From: a virus
Length of the DNA: 64,000 nucleotides
Direction: 5' to 3' (one strand)
IMG/VR virus record: IMGVR_UViG_3300031951_010869
Location: 1-64,000 of that record
Position numbers and translations under genes: made by a program. Below are positions 32,583-41,161 of this stretch, piece after piece. The first letter of the stretch is position 1, and each line of letters begins with the position of its first letter. Under the pieces are notes generated by a model. It saw nothing but the letters and a program-made list of their open reading frames with translations. It was not told the DNA's origin and made no database searches.

Positions 32583-33560
32583 ATGGCACAACTATTTGAT
32601 ATCAACAACAAAAAACTAGTAACAAACCGCATAGGCAGGCAATATTGGATCTGGGACAATGACAAACTTTATGAACAGCGTATGGCAAGAGAAAACGGTC
32701 CATACCAGGCTCGCAATTTGGTAATGAATCGTCGCTTGCTACCTAATGCAAGAACTGTAATTGACATTGGTGGCAACATTGGCATGAACGCAATTGAATA
32801 TGCCACCTGGTGCCAACATGTAAAAACCTTTGAGCCCATGCAGTCTAGCATGGAACTAATGAAACTCAATGTAGACATTGCAAAAAATGCAAAACTTCAA
32901 GGTCGTTATTGGGATAGCAAACTGCAACAAGTAAGACATCAGCCGGATCGTCCAGATGGCTGGTTCAAGTTCCCCAATGGCACATTTGCCAGTCTTGACT
33001 TGATAGGAGAGATTGAGTTTTTTGAATATGCATTAGGTAAAGTCGCTGGAATTATTACCATGGAACAAAAAACCAACGAGTGCAGTCGCGGTGATGCTGT
33101 GTTACTTGATGGCAAAACTACCAACAATCCCACACAGACTGCAGAGCAACGCACACTTGACAGTTTTGGGTTTGAAAATGTTGATCTTATTAAGATTGAT
33201 ATTGAAGGTTCTGAACTGTTTGCATTAGAAGGTGCAACACAAACCATTGCTAAGTATCAACCCGTGGTTCAGGTCGAACTGCGAGATACACATTGTAAAC
33301 GATTTGGGTACACTTGCAATGATATTATCAATCTTATGATGGGGTTAGGTGATTATGTGATGTGTGATTTTAACGGCAATGACCTTGGTAAAAGTTATAC
33401 CAAAGTATCTGGAGTTATGGATCGTTTCTTTGTGCCAAGATCAATTTTTGATGCTACTGAATTTAAAAATAAAAAGGTACACCCTGGCATGAAAAAAACT
33501 AAGACAGACAAAAAAGCAAACAACAAACATTTATCTAACTTATTTGAGATTACATTATGA
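32583..33560 (+). CDS. FkbM-family methyltransferase
   Basis: The 325-residue protein has 'VIDIGGNIGMNAIEYA' (about 59-74), the SAM-binding Asp-Ile-Gly-Gly-Asn of FkbM enzymes, and 'IKIDIEGSELFALEGA' near 205-220, the second family hallmark. FkbM enzymes O-methylate sugars or polyketides. The C terminus (about 295-325) is a Lys-rich extension. It leads a block of T4-like hypotheticals and glycan enzymes, with its own promoter, and overlaps the next gene by 4 nt. Confidence 0.82.
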   Translation: MAQLFDINNKKLVTNRIGRQYWIWDNDKLYEQRMARENGPYQARNLVMNRRLLPNARTVIDIGGNIGMNAIEYATWCQHVKTFEPMQSSMELMKLNVDIAKNAKLQGRYWDSKLQQVRHQPDRPDGWFKFPNGTFASLDLIGEIEFFEYALGKVAGIITMEQKTNECSRGDAVLLDGKTTNNPTQTAEQRTLDSFGFENVDLIKIDIEGSELFALEGATQTIAKYQPVVQVELRDTHCKRFGYTCNDIINLMMGLGDYVMCDFNGNDLGKSYTKVSGVMDRFFVPRSIFDATEFKNKKVHPGMKKTKTDKKANNKHLSNLFEITL

Positions 33561-34090
33561 ATAGACCCGGACACGAAGATACCAATTTCTTTGTAGGTAC
33601 AGAAGTTGAGGCCAGTCCTGTAGCCGGTCACCGTACATTGTTTGTGGTCGGACTGCAAGATGCAGATCAAATCATGTGGCAACTGGGTGAGTCAGACCAC
33701 AAGAGTAAAAATCCAATCACACACATCTACTTTGGCGCCAATCAAAGTTTTCCAAACCCCACTATGAACGATGCTGGAGTCTGGACTGCCTGGGAACAGA
33801 TGATTCAACCGTGGCTGGATCGAGGATACTGGTGTACCTTGGATCTTGATTCAAGTGCTGTGGAAGGATTGTGCGAAGGTAGCTTGTGCGAACAAGCACA
33901 ATTTGTTCCTATGATTTCAGTGAAACTGCCTTATATTAAACTGCTAGGCTACAATGCCACTATCAAGCTAGACGACAAAGATTTCAAAGCAACCAACCCA
34001 GGAGTATGGTGTCACAGCCTGCATGACTTGCTGGATAGAAAAACATTTACCTCTTGGGACCAATACACAAAGGATGAAGTAATCAAATGA
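33557..34090 (+). CDS. unknown protein conserved in T4-like aquatic phages
   Basis: The 177-residue protein is rich in Trp, Asp, Thr and Cys. 'TTHIYFGANQSF'-like and 'WCTLDLD' segments, and 'VPMISVKLPYI...ATIKLDD' in the second half, look like strands of an alpha/beta barrel-type protein. I associate it with conserved hypotheticals of cyanophage-type myoviruses, where it precedes the next gene in the same order. No catalytic motif is certain. It overlaps the neighbours by 4 nt each. Confidence 0.6.
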   Translation: MNRPGHEDTNFFVGTEVEASPVAGHRTLFVVGLQDADQIMWQLGESDHKSKNPITHIYFGANQSFPNPTMNDAGVWTAWEQMIQPWLDRGYWCTLDLDSSAVEGLCEGSLCEQAQFVPMISVKLPYIKLLGYNATIKLDDKDFKATNPGVWCHSLHDLLDRKTFTSWDQYTKDEVIK

Positions 34091-34530
34091 TACAAGATGA
34101 ACGTGAACAAATTGAAAGAATCAAATATGCCGCACAAAGAAGAATCTGGGTTACCTTCCAAAAAGAAGGCATCCACTTCTACCCCGCAGCCGCAACAGAT
34201 CCAGCCCTTAAGACGGGCGATGAGTATGATGTTAGTTTCCTTGGTACTCCTCACCGTCATATCTTCCACTTCCGGGTGTGGATTGATGTTGTACACAATG
34301 ATCGAGACATTGAATTCATCCAGTTCAAACGATGGCTACAAAAACTCTACGAGTCAGGAACCGTCCAACTCGACTACAAGTCATGTGAAATGATGTCAGA
34401 CGATTTGTATTTGCAAATTGCCGCACGGTATCCAGAACGCTCAGTCTGGATTGAGGTCTCCGAAGATGGTGAAAACGGAGCTCTTATTAAGTATGAAACT
34501 CACCGCCCTAGTATTAACATTGCTATCTAA
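34087..34530 (+). CDS. T-fold-like conserved phage protein
   Basis: The 147-residue protein resembles the tunnelling-fold family that includes QueD/PTPS. 'PHRHIFHFRVWIDVVHNDRDIEFIQFKRWL' corresponds in order to the HGH strand, hairpin and 'DF..LK' helix of QueD (read as HRH, then V-x-I-x-V, then I-E-F). 'SDDLYLQIAARYP' and 'VSEDGENGA' correspond to its second helix and the VxE strand. Full zinc ligands are not conserved, so this is either a divergent T-fold enzyme or a structural relative. It is encoded in a phage that also carries a true QueD. Confidence 0.5.
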   Translation: MIQDEREQIERIKYAAQRRIWVTFQKEGIHFYPAAATDPALKTGDEYDVSFLGTPHRHIFHFRVWIDVVHNDRDIEFIQFKRWLQKLYESGTVQLDYKSCEMMSDDLYLQIAARYPERSVWIEVSEDGENGALIKYETHRPSINIAI

Positions 34531-34541
34531 TAGGAAACAAA

Positions 34542-34769
34542 ATGGCAAAAATCGCTATTAAATCTAACCCACGTGTGGCCGAGCTCTTTGAGCATCTTGA
34601 GCACTTCCAGGAGTTCTGCCAAGACTACGGTTATCGTTACAACGAAGCCGATTTGTATAACTTTAAGAGTTATGCCTGGCAGCAGTTCAACAAGTTTTCA
34701 CAAGGCAAGAATGCCAAGAACATGTGGGACGAAGACACTCGTCGCTTTGCCGGAGCATTTCGTAACTAA
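34542..34769 (+). CDS. small conserved phage protein
   Basis: The 75-residue helical protein ('RVAELFEHLEHFQEFC', 'YGYRYNEADLYN') has a basic/aromatic C terminus. It resembles small conserved hypotheticals of T4-like cyanophages; function unknown. A Shine-Dalgarno (taggaaa) precedes the ATG. It ends 7 nt before an SGNH-like gene. Confidence 0.65.
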   Translation: MAKIAIKSNPRVAELFEHLEHFQEFCQDYGYRYNEADLYNFKSYAWQQFNKFSQGKNAKNMWDEDTRRFAGAFRN

Positions 34770-34776
34770 GTGGCTG

Positions 34777-35484
34777 ATGAAAAAATTTACATACACTGGA
34801 CCAAGTTGGGCGGCATCTAGTTGGCCGCTGGATGTACCAACAACTAATCTTGCCAAGGAATGGGGGTTTGAGTTCTATGACCATGCTCAATCTGGAACTA
34901 GTGTGTTGGGAAGTTATATTAGATTGGTACGATCGCCTAATGTACCTGTAATTTGGATCTATAATGAACCTATTTTGTGTTTACAAGATGCAACTAAGTT
35001 AACTTTCAAAGAATTTATTCAGCGTTCAGACTGGAAAGATATTTGGGAAGAATGCAATCAATTTTGTCTGAACAAAATCAACAGTTTAAATAAACCTGTG
35101 TTGTTAATTGGAGCACACAGTGACATTGTTAATTGCAATTATCCAAACATTACTATAGGACATCTTTCCTGGCAAAAATTTCTAGCAGACAAAGCCGGAA
35201 TGACTATTAATAATGGGTCGGTTTGTGTTATACTAAACGATGGCACAGAATTTGATATGCATCATTGTTGGGGTGCTGAAGTTATACACAGGTTCATGCA
35301 CGAAACCCCTAACATCGATCCAGAACCAAGTTTGGTAGACAGTGTGTGGGACACATTCTTTTTTTGGAAACAACTTGAAACACAAGATTTGTTCAACAAT
35401 GTTCATCCAAACTTCAAAGGCAATGTACTGTTTGCAGAACATTTAAAACCCACAGTGATAAAATTTTTACAGGAACATCAATGA
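34777..35484 (+). CDS. SGNH-hydrolase-like protein
   Basis: I start at the ATG at 34777 (235 residues); upstream in-frame sequence overlaps the preceding small gene and lacks coding character. 'YTGPSWAASSW' near the N terminus takes the place of the GDS nucleophile block, 'DHAQSGTSVLG' resembles block II, and 'NNVHPNFKGNVLFAEHL' at the C terminus contains the His-Pro of block V. Activity as esterase or acyltransferase on glycans is inferred. It overlaps a glycosyltransferase gene by 4 nt. Confidence 0.6.
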   Translation: MKKFTYTGPSWAASSWPLDVPTTNLAKEWGFEFYDHAQSGTSVLGSYIRLVRSPNVPVIWIYNEPILCLQDATKLTFKEFIQRSDWKDIWEECNQFCLNKINSLNKPVLLIGAHSDIVNCNYPNITIGHLSWQKFLADKAGMTINNGSVCVILNDGTEFDMHHCWGAEVIHRFMHETPNIDPEPSLVDSVWDTFFFWKQLETQDLFNNVHPNFKGNVLFAEHLKPTVIKFLQEHQ

Positions 35485-36695
35485 GAAAACTATTTTACAT
35501 GGGCTTGGAAAGTTATGAAGCCCGCTACACACTACAACTCACAGAGTGGAATCGACGTGTGTTTGACCGCAGAGGTCTTGATGTTGTGTATGTGCCTGGC
35601 ACTACAATTGACAACACACAAGCTATCTCAGTAGGTCAAGTGTTAGACGCACACGGACGCAGTTTCTTTGCCATGAGCCAAATGATGAACTTGGTTCAGC
35701 TCATGAAGAACGGCGATGTTACCGGTGACGATGTGATCTACTTTGAAGACATGTTCCAGCCGGGCTTTGAAAGCCTTGGTTACATCATGAATCAGATTCC
35801 ACAAGAACAATGTCCAAAGATTTATGTTCGTTGTTTGGCACAGGCCATTGATCCTGATGACTTTGTGCATGTGTGGGGTATGGCAAAGTGGATGAACTTG
35901 TATGAACAAATGGTCAATGAGATGGTGGCTTTCTCGGGGGGTGCAGTATTGGCTACCAATGAAGAAATGGTCGCGCACATGCGCATCGCTGGATGGACTG
36001 CTCCAATCTACAACATTTCCGGTCTGGCATTTGGAAAATCAGAGGTTCTGGAAAGAATTGGCGGTACAGAGAATATCACGCCGTTTGCTGAAAGACCGAG
36101 ACGAGTGGGTTTTGCAGCCCGTTTCGATCAGGAAAAACAACCTGGATTCTTCATGGACCTTATTGAGATGTATGGTGAGCTTACCTCCGAACCGTGTGAG
36201 TTTGCAATATACAGTGGCGGACCTCTCCGATCCAACAATCCAGACTATATTGAACGTGCCCTCCGTATGGAGGCAGAAGGCAAGCTCAAGATCTACGACA
36301 ATATAAGCAAGAATGAATACTATAGTCATCTCAACAATACTCGTGTGTTGTTTAATTGTGCTTTACAAGATTGGGTTTCAAACACCGTATCAGAGGCCGA
36401 TACTGTTGGATGCAATGTGCTATATCCAGCGTATCGCAGTTTTCCTGAAACCTTCGCGAACGATCCCAATAGACTGTATATTCCCTGGAGCATAGATGAT
36501 GCTTATCACAAAATGCAAAACCTACTTCGCGAGCCGCACCACAACATGGGACTTATTTCAGATTGGAACAATGCCACTGTGGATCGCGTTATTGATATTA
36601 TTAGTGGTAGCGGTGAGCAATGGAATAGAGCGGGCAACCGCTATCGTGACCACGCTTCTCACGAAAAATATCAAGTTGTAAAGATTGAAAAATGA
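35481..36695 (+). CDS. GT-B glycosyltransferase
   Basis: The 404-residue protein has a two-domain GT-B pattern. The C-terminal half includes 'RRVGFAARFDQEKQPGFFMDLI' (about 207-228) and 'KLKIYDNISKNEYYSHLNNTRVLFNCALQDWVSNTVSEADTVGCNVL' (read piecewise from 270 to 316), typical of GT4-like nucleotide-sugar binding with an acidic residue in 'SEAD'. It would use an activated sugar in the cytoplasm. It lies between an SGNH-like gene and a UDP-sugar epimerase, overlapping both by 4 nt, indicating one glycan-building unit. Confidence 0.72.
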   Translation: MRKLFYMGLESYEARYTLQLTEWNRRVFDRRGLDVVYVPGTTIDNTQAISVGQVLDAHGRSFFAMSQMMNLVQLMKNGDVTGDDVIYFEDMFQPGFESLGYIMNQIPQEQCPKIYVRCLAQAIDPDDFVHVWGMAKWMNLYEQMVNEMVAFSGGAVLATNEEMVAHMRIAGWTAPIYNISGLAFGKSEVLERIGGTENITPFAERPRRVGFAARFDQEKQPGFFMDLIEMYGELTSEPCEFAIYSGGPLRSNNPDYIERALRMEAEGKLKIYDNISKNEYYSHLNNTRVLFNCALQDWVSNTVSEADTVGCNVLYPAYRSFPETFANDPNRLYIPWSIDDAYHKMQNLLREPHHNMGLISDWNNATVDRVIDIISGSGEQWNRAGNRYRDHASHEKYQVVKIEK

Positions 36696-37654
36696 TTGTA
36701 ATTGTAACTGGATCAGCCGGGTACATTGGTGGTCAGACCATGCTGGCATTGAAAGATGCCGGGCATGAAGTATACGGCATTGATCGCAGACAGCCTCCTG
36801 AACATCTTAGAGGTGTGCCCGATGGATTCTTGTATCAGGACTTTGCAAGTGATGTAGCACTGAGTTGGATCATACAAAAGCAACCCAATGCTATCATTCA
36901 TTGTGCTGGCACCAGCCTTGTGGGGCCTTCAGTACAGAACCCTTCAGAATACTACAACAACAATGTGGCCAAAACATTGAAGTTGTTGGATATTGTTAAA
37001 CAAAGCATGCCTCGTTGTAGATTGGTGTTTTCAAGTTCAGCAGCCACATACGGTGAGCCCGTCATGAATCCCATACATGAAGTGGATCCCAACGAACCTG
37101 TTAGTCCTTATGGCGAATCTAAACTGATGATTGACATGATGCTGGAAAGCTATCACCGGGCATACGGTCTTGACTATGTTAGTTTTCGCTATTTCAATGC
37201 ATGTGGTGCAGACCCCAAAGGCAGGCATGGTCAAGAGCCTGGTGCCACACATATTATTGCTAGAGTGCTTGAAAGCATAAGGGATCAAAAAGATTTTGTG
37301 TTAAACGGAAACGATTTCCCCACTGAGGATGGTACATGTGTGCGTGATTACGTGCATGTGGATGATATTGCCCGGGCCCACGTTCTGGCGTTATATCACA
37401 AAATCCCTGCGGGCGTTTACAATCTTGGCTCCAGCATGGGCACAAGCAATCACGGCATTATTGAAGCCGCACTTGATGAAACACAACAACCATTGAATGT
37501 TGTTGTTGGCAAGCGTAGAGCCGGTGACCCTCCTGTACTTACTGCCAGTTCAGAAAAGTTTAATTTGATAGCAGGAGCATGGCGTCATTATGAGCTAGAT
37601 GACATGATTCAACACGCATGGAACTGGTATGTTCGACAAGATAAAAAAGTTTGA
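36692..37654 (+). CDS. galE: UDP-glucose 4-epimerase-like NAD-dependent epimerase
   Basis: The 320-residue short-chain dehydrogenase/epimerase has 'VTGSAGYIGG' (NAD-binding Gly motif, 6-15), 'FSSSAATYGEP' with the catalytic Ser near 113, and 'SPYGESK' with the Tyr-x-x-x-Lys pair near 138-142. 'RYFNACGADPKGRHGQ' is characteristic of GalE. It interconverts UDP-hexoses and so supplies sugars to the adjacent glycosyltransferases. Its last 26 nt overlap the next gene. Confidence 0.88.
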   Translation: MIVIVTGSAGYIGGQTMLALKDAGHEVYGIDRRQPPEHLRGVPDGFLYQDFASDVALSWIIQKQPNAIIHCAGTSLVGPSVQNPSEYYNNNVAKTLKLLDIVKQSMPRCRLVFSSSAATYGEPVMNPIHEVDPNEPVSPYGESKLMIDMMLESYHRAYGLDYVSFRYFNACGADPKGRHGQEPGATHIIARVLESIRDQKDFVLNGNDFPTEDGTCVRDYVHVDDIARAHVLALYHKIPAGVYNLGSSMGTSNHGIIEAALDETQQPLNVVVGKRRAGDPPVLTASSEKFNLIAGAWRHYELDDMIQHAWNWYVRQDKKV

Positions 37655-38225
37655 AGAAGAACTAGCAGAGTTCACAGGAGCACCGTATGCAATCATGACT
37701 GATTGCTGTACACATGCCATTGAACTTTGCTTGCGATATGATCGAGTACGAGCTTGTAAGTTTACACCTTACACTTATTTGAGCATTCCTATGACCATGC
37801 ACAAGTTAGGCATTCACTATGTCTATCACGATATTGACTGGCAGCATTGGGAAGGCGAGTATGAATTCACTTACACTAGAATTTGGGACTCAGCTCGCAG
37901 ATTGGAACAGGATATGTATCGGCCAGGCACCATGCAGTGTTTGAGTTTTGGACATACAAAGCCATTGGCTATTGGGCATGGTGGTGCTATATTGTTGGAT
38001 GATAAAAAAGCATATGAAACCATATTGCGCCAACGCTATGATGGCAGAGACTTGACTGTGGCACCTTGGCAGGACCAAAAGACATTTCATGTGGGCTATC
38101 ACTACAAGCCCAGTATTGAAGATGCCATTCAAGGTGTGGCATTGCTACAAGGTGTCAAGGAACACAATCCTAAACCTGTGTATGTGCCATATCCTGATCT
38201 AAGAAATATCAAGATTGTTGAATGA
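37629..38225 (+). CDS. short DegT/DnrJ/EryC1-type aminotransferase
   Basis: The 198-residue protein matches the PLP-dependent sugar aminotransferase family: 'CCTHAIELCL' near 26, 'PYTYLSIPM' near 47, and 'CLSFGHTKPLAIGHGGAILLDD' (read to 20 residues from about 99) with the likely PLP-binding Lys near 105. Family members usually have 360-400 residues, so the C-terminal small domain is mostly missing. It may be a compact phage version or a degraded enzyme. It overlaps galE by 26 nt and the next gene by 4 nt, so it would add an amino group to a keto sugar. Confidence 0.68.
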   Translation: MFDKIKKFEEELAEFTGAPYAIMTDCCTHAIELCLRYDRVRACKFTPYTYLSIPMTMHKLGIHYVYHDIDWQHWEGEYEFTYTRIWDSARRLEQDMYRPGTMQCLSFGHTKPLAIGHGGAILLDDKKAYETILRQRYDGRDLTVAPWQDQKTFHVGYHYKPSIEDAIQGVALLQGVKEHNPKPVYVPYPDLRNIKIVE

Positions 38226-39223
38226 AGTGGTTTAGTTTTTCAAGACGCAATCTTGTGCATTATGGTGCATTGCACATGGCACAATGGTATCTTGATAACC
38301 CTGGTCCTAGAGTAGAACAAGATTTAGCAACCAGCGGAATGTCACGAGCCGACTTGCACGGCAAAAAACTCATAGTAGATTTTAGAGCCGAAGGCCAGTG
38401 TGACAAAGTGATCGGCAATCTAATTACGTATTTGCAAACACTACCAGTTGAAGATATCCTGGTGGTATTCAACGCTGTGGTTGACGTTGATGGCCTTTCG
38501 TACAAAGCACTGTCGCAACCTACTTTTCTAACAAATTTTGCCGGTTGGTTTGATCGTCTTGATGCGTCTGGTGCCGCTACTGGCATTGACACAAAGTTTT
38601 TGTGTTTGATTCGTAGGCCCAGTATAAGTCGTGCTAGACTTGCTGCTGGGTTGACGGACATCTCTAGTGTCAGACTCAGCTTTGGTAGCATGGGTGCCAA
38701 TAACATTACCAACGAATACCGAGAAATTATACCAAGAGAATTGCCGCTGTTGTTGGATGGGATTGTGGAACGATCAACTGGGCTAGAACATGACCAAACC
38801 AACAGCATGTTCAAAACCTGCATGTTCAATATTGTTGCAGAGTCTGGCAGTCAGTCTGATGTTGGCGTGTGGCGCAGTCATTTTATCAGTGAAAAAACAT
38901 TCAAGGCATTTGGCTTGAGACAAATTCCAATTTGGTTTGCAGTTCCTGGTCTGGTTGCTGAAGTGCGTAAACTGGGGTTTGATGTGTTTGATGACATTGT
39001 CACACACAGTTATGACAACATCACAGATGAAGATCAGAGATTACATGCTGTGCTGAAAGAAATACACAGGCTAGATCAATTGACTGTGGGACAATGTTGT
39101 GAGTTAAAACAACAGTTGTCCACACGCATTGAAAACAACTATAATCTGTTGAGAGAATATGCACGAGACGTAGATGCTTGGTACAGCCGCGTGGAAACAG
39201 AGTTTGATAAGAATGATTCATAG
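38222..39223 (+). CDS. exostosin/GT-B-like glycosyltransferase, paralog 2
   Basis: The 333-residue protein carries the shared C-terminal signature: 'NIVAESGS', 'FISEKTFKAFGLRQIPI', 'VRKLGFDVFDDIV', 'HSYDN', at about 206-265. This is the best match of the four paralogs to the exostosin-like pattern. The N-terminal half is unique. It lies between the aminotransferase and an SGNH hydrolase gene (11-nt overlap with the latter). Confidence 0.62.
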   Translation: MKWFSFSRRNLVHYGALHMAQWYLDNPGPRVEQDLATSGMSRADLHGKKLIVDFRAEGQCDKVIGNLITYLQTLPVEDILVVFNAVVDVDGLSYKALSQPTFLTNFAGWFDRLDASGAATGIDTKFLCLIRRPSISRARLAAGLTDISSVRLSFGSMGANNITNEYREIIPRELPLLLDGIVERSTGLEHDQTNSMFKTCMFNIVAESGSQSDVGVWRSHFISEKTFKAFGLRQIPIWFAVPGLVAEVRKLGFDVFDDIVTHSYDNITDEDQRLHAVLKEIHRLDQLTVGQCCELKQQLSTRIENNYNLLREYARDVDAWYSRVETEFDKNDS

Positions 39224-39884
39224 ACTTGCTATTTTAGGAGACAGTTGGGCATATGGTGCAGAACTTGAGCCAGGCGAAAAATCATTTGGCCAGATCATTG
39301 GTGACCGTTTGAATGTGACCAGTGTGGATAATGTTGCAGTACCTGGATCCAGCATTCCTCACACAGTGTTGCAACTCAAAGGCTTTTTAGACAAGTACCG
39401 CACTGAAAGAGAAAATCCAGACAATAGGTACACTGTATTGGTGTTTTTGACTTCTCAACAACGTCACATGACCTGGCATGATCGGCTGGTACATTTGCAA
39501 CCCAACGGAGTGGCTGTGCCCAATGCCAATCCCACAGAACACAATCTAAACGAATTGTATTACAAGTATTTTTCTAGCGATGCCGCACACGATTATGCTG
39601 TGAACACTGCTATCTTGACTGTGCAAGGAATTTGCAGAGAAGCCAGGGTAAATGCACTATTTGTTGCTGGCTGGCAAAAGATAAAATTTTGGTCTGAAGT
39701 AGACACTAGATACATGTATGAGAATGGCAAGGTAACTTGTGCTGACATACTGGGAGTGAAATTTACCAGTATGGAACGAGGACATGAATTGTTTAGCAGT
39801 AGTGGTGGCCATCCCAATCAACTGGGCCATCAAGTTATAGCAGATAGGTTAATTAGATGGGTCACAAATCAATTAATCTATTGA
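39213..39884 (+). CDS. SGNH/GDSL hydrolase
   Basis: With the start at 39213 the protein has 223 residues. 'LAILGDSWAYG' (about 5-15) is a canonical GDS block I with Ser 11; 'VDNVAVPGSSIPH' near 36 is block II; 'GGHPNQLGHQVIADRL' at about 197-212 carries the His of block V. It is the most canonical of the SGNH-like proteins in this window. It ends the glycan cassette before the FolE promoter. Confidence 0.78.
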   Translation: MIHRLAILGDSWAYGAELEPGEKSFGQIIGDRLNVTSVDNVAVPGSSIPHTVLQLKGFLDKYRTERENPDNRYTVLVFLTSQQRHMTWHDRLVHLQPNGVAVPNANPTEHNLNELYYKYFSSDAAHDYAVNTAILTVQGICREARVNALFVAGWQKIKFWSEVDTRYMYENGKVTCADILGVKFTSMERGHELFSSSGGHPNQLGHQVIADRLIRWVTNQLIY

Positions 39885-39909
39885 CAAGTCAATCTAAATA
39901 GTTTACAAT
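39881..39909 (+). promoter_or_regulatory. sigma70-type promoter for folE
   Basis: TTGACA (39881-39886), 17-bp spacer, TACAAT (39904-39909). The -35 overlaps the last codons of the SGNH gene. Leader of about 36 nt with cggag before a TTG start. Confidence 0.65.
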
Positions 39910-39951
39910 TAACACATAGACATCCACGTCTTATAACTCGGAGAATAACAA

Positions 39952-40644
39952 TTGGAAAAAAATCTATCACAAGTCCTTCGCGAACGCATGAAGGCAGACG
40001 GCAAGAGATTCTGGGCTGGTGACAACATCAGTGATTATGTTGCTGAGTCAGATCGTGAACATTTGATTATGGAGGCCACTCAAGCATTTGAACAAGTTCT
40101 CGATACACTACTAATTGACAGGGAAAATGATCCTAACTCACAAGGCACGGCGCAACGCCTTGCAAAAATGTACTTCAATGAAATTATGGCTGGTCGCTAT
40201 GAGACGAGCCCTAATGCTACGGCTTTCCCAAACGATACGGACGGAGCATACGAAGGTATGCTTGTGGTGCGTTCAGAGCTTAAGAGCATGTGTTCGCATC
40301 ATCACCAGCCTGTTACGGGTGTGGCTTATATTGGAATCATTGCTGGCCCCAAACTTATTGGTCTATCCAAGTATACCAGGATTGCGCAATGGTGTGCCCG
40401 TCGAGGCACTCTCCAAGAAGAGCTATGTATGGATATTGCTCGCGAAATTGAATTCGCGACCGGGTCCAAGGATGTTGCAGTTTATATACAAGCTACCCAT
40501 GGTTGTTGTGAGAATCGCGGTATCATGGCTCACTCTAGTCTCACCCAAACAACAGTTTTACACGGTGCGTTTAAATCAGACCAAAGTGTAAAAAAAGAAT
40601 TCTTTGACAACATCAAACTACAACAGGACTTTGCACCACGATGA
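39952..40644 (+). CDS. folE: GTP cyclohydrolase I (FolE)
   Basis: The likely start is TTG at 39952 after cggagaata (230 residues). The enzyme converts GTP to 7,8-dihydroneopterin triphosphate, the first step of folate and 7-deazaguanine synthesis. 'CSHHHQP' (Cys 114, His 116-118) and 'HGCCENRG' (His 183, Cys 185-186) are the zinc-binding and active-site motifs. Together with QueD, QueE and DpdA in the window, it feeds 7-deazaguanine DNA modification. Its own strong promoter suggests early expression. Confidence 0.93.
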   Translation: MEKNLSQVLRERMKADGKRFWAGDNISDYVAESDREHLIMEATQAFEQVLDTLLIDRENDPNSQGTAQRLAKMYFNEIMAGRYETSPNATAFPNDTDGAYEGMLVVRSELKSMCSHHHQPVTGVAYIGIIAGPKLIGLSKYTRIAQWCARRGTLQEELCMDIAREIEFATGSKDVAVYIQATHGCCENRGIMAHSSLTQTTVLHGAFKSDQSVKKEFFDNIKLQQDFAPR

Positions 40645-41051
40645 TATTTTTTCATGCATTACGAGATGATCTGATGGTTCAACAACAAATCTCTAACTCA
40701 TGGGAACACATGGTTGGAGTGATCATGTTGAATCAAACAGGCCGCAAATCTGTAAAAACAACCTTGCCAGAATTTTTATACTGGTTCCCAACGCCGGAAG
40801 CATTGATCGCAGCCGATGAAGATTTTGTAAAAAGCATTATTGCACCATTAGGTATGGCTAATGTAAGATACACCAGATTGAAAAAAATGAGTCAAGACTA
40901 CATGACTTGGAATGGTGATGATGCTACCGATTTGTACGGCATTGGCAAATACGGCAGTGATAGTTATGAAATTTTTTTCAAGAAGAACTATACTGTAGAA
41001 CCCAATGACAAAGAACTCAAACGATATCTCAAAGAGGAAGTTTGCGTATGA
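40641..41051 (+). CDS. MBD4/HhH-GPD-like DNA glycosylase
   Basis: The 136-residue protein resembles the catalytic core of MBD4-type mismatch glycosylases. 'SWEHMVGVIMLNQTGRKSV' (about 20-38), 'PLGMANVRYTRLKKMS' (about 70-85), the helix-hairpin-helix 'LYGIGKYGSDSYEIF' with G-I-G-K at 100-103, and Asp 123 in 'PNDKELKRYL' as the expected catalytic residue. No Fe-S cysteines are present, as in MBD4. It would remove a mispaired or modified base. It starts in a 4-nt overlap with folE, so it shares its transcript and perhaps its pathway. Confidence 0.7.
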   Translation: MIFFHALRDDLMVQQQISNSWEHMVGVIMLNQTGRKSVKTTLPEFLYWFPTPEALIAADEDFVKSIIAPLGMANVRYTRLKKMSQDYMTWNGDDATDLYGIGKYGSDSYEIFFKKNYTVEPNDKELKRYLKEEVCV

Positions 41052-41161
41052 TAATTATTACTAATTATACTGGCAACATTCAATTTCCAGTTGAAGAAGG
41101 ATTGTTGGAATGGTTGCAAGCGAACTATCCCTACTCACAATACCATTTGGAGGAGATCTAA
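41048..41161 (+). CDS. 37-residue unknown protein
   Basis: A 37-codon frame starts in a 4-nt overlap with the glycosylase stop and ends one base before the next ATG. The product ('MIIITNYTGNIQFPV', then an acidic helix) has no recognised family. The precise packing between neighbours argues that it is translated. Confidence 0.5.
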   Translation: MIIITNYTGNIQFPVEEGLLEWLQANYPYSQYHLEEI

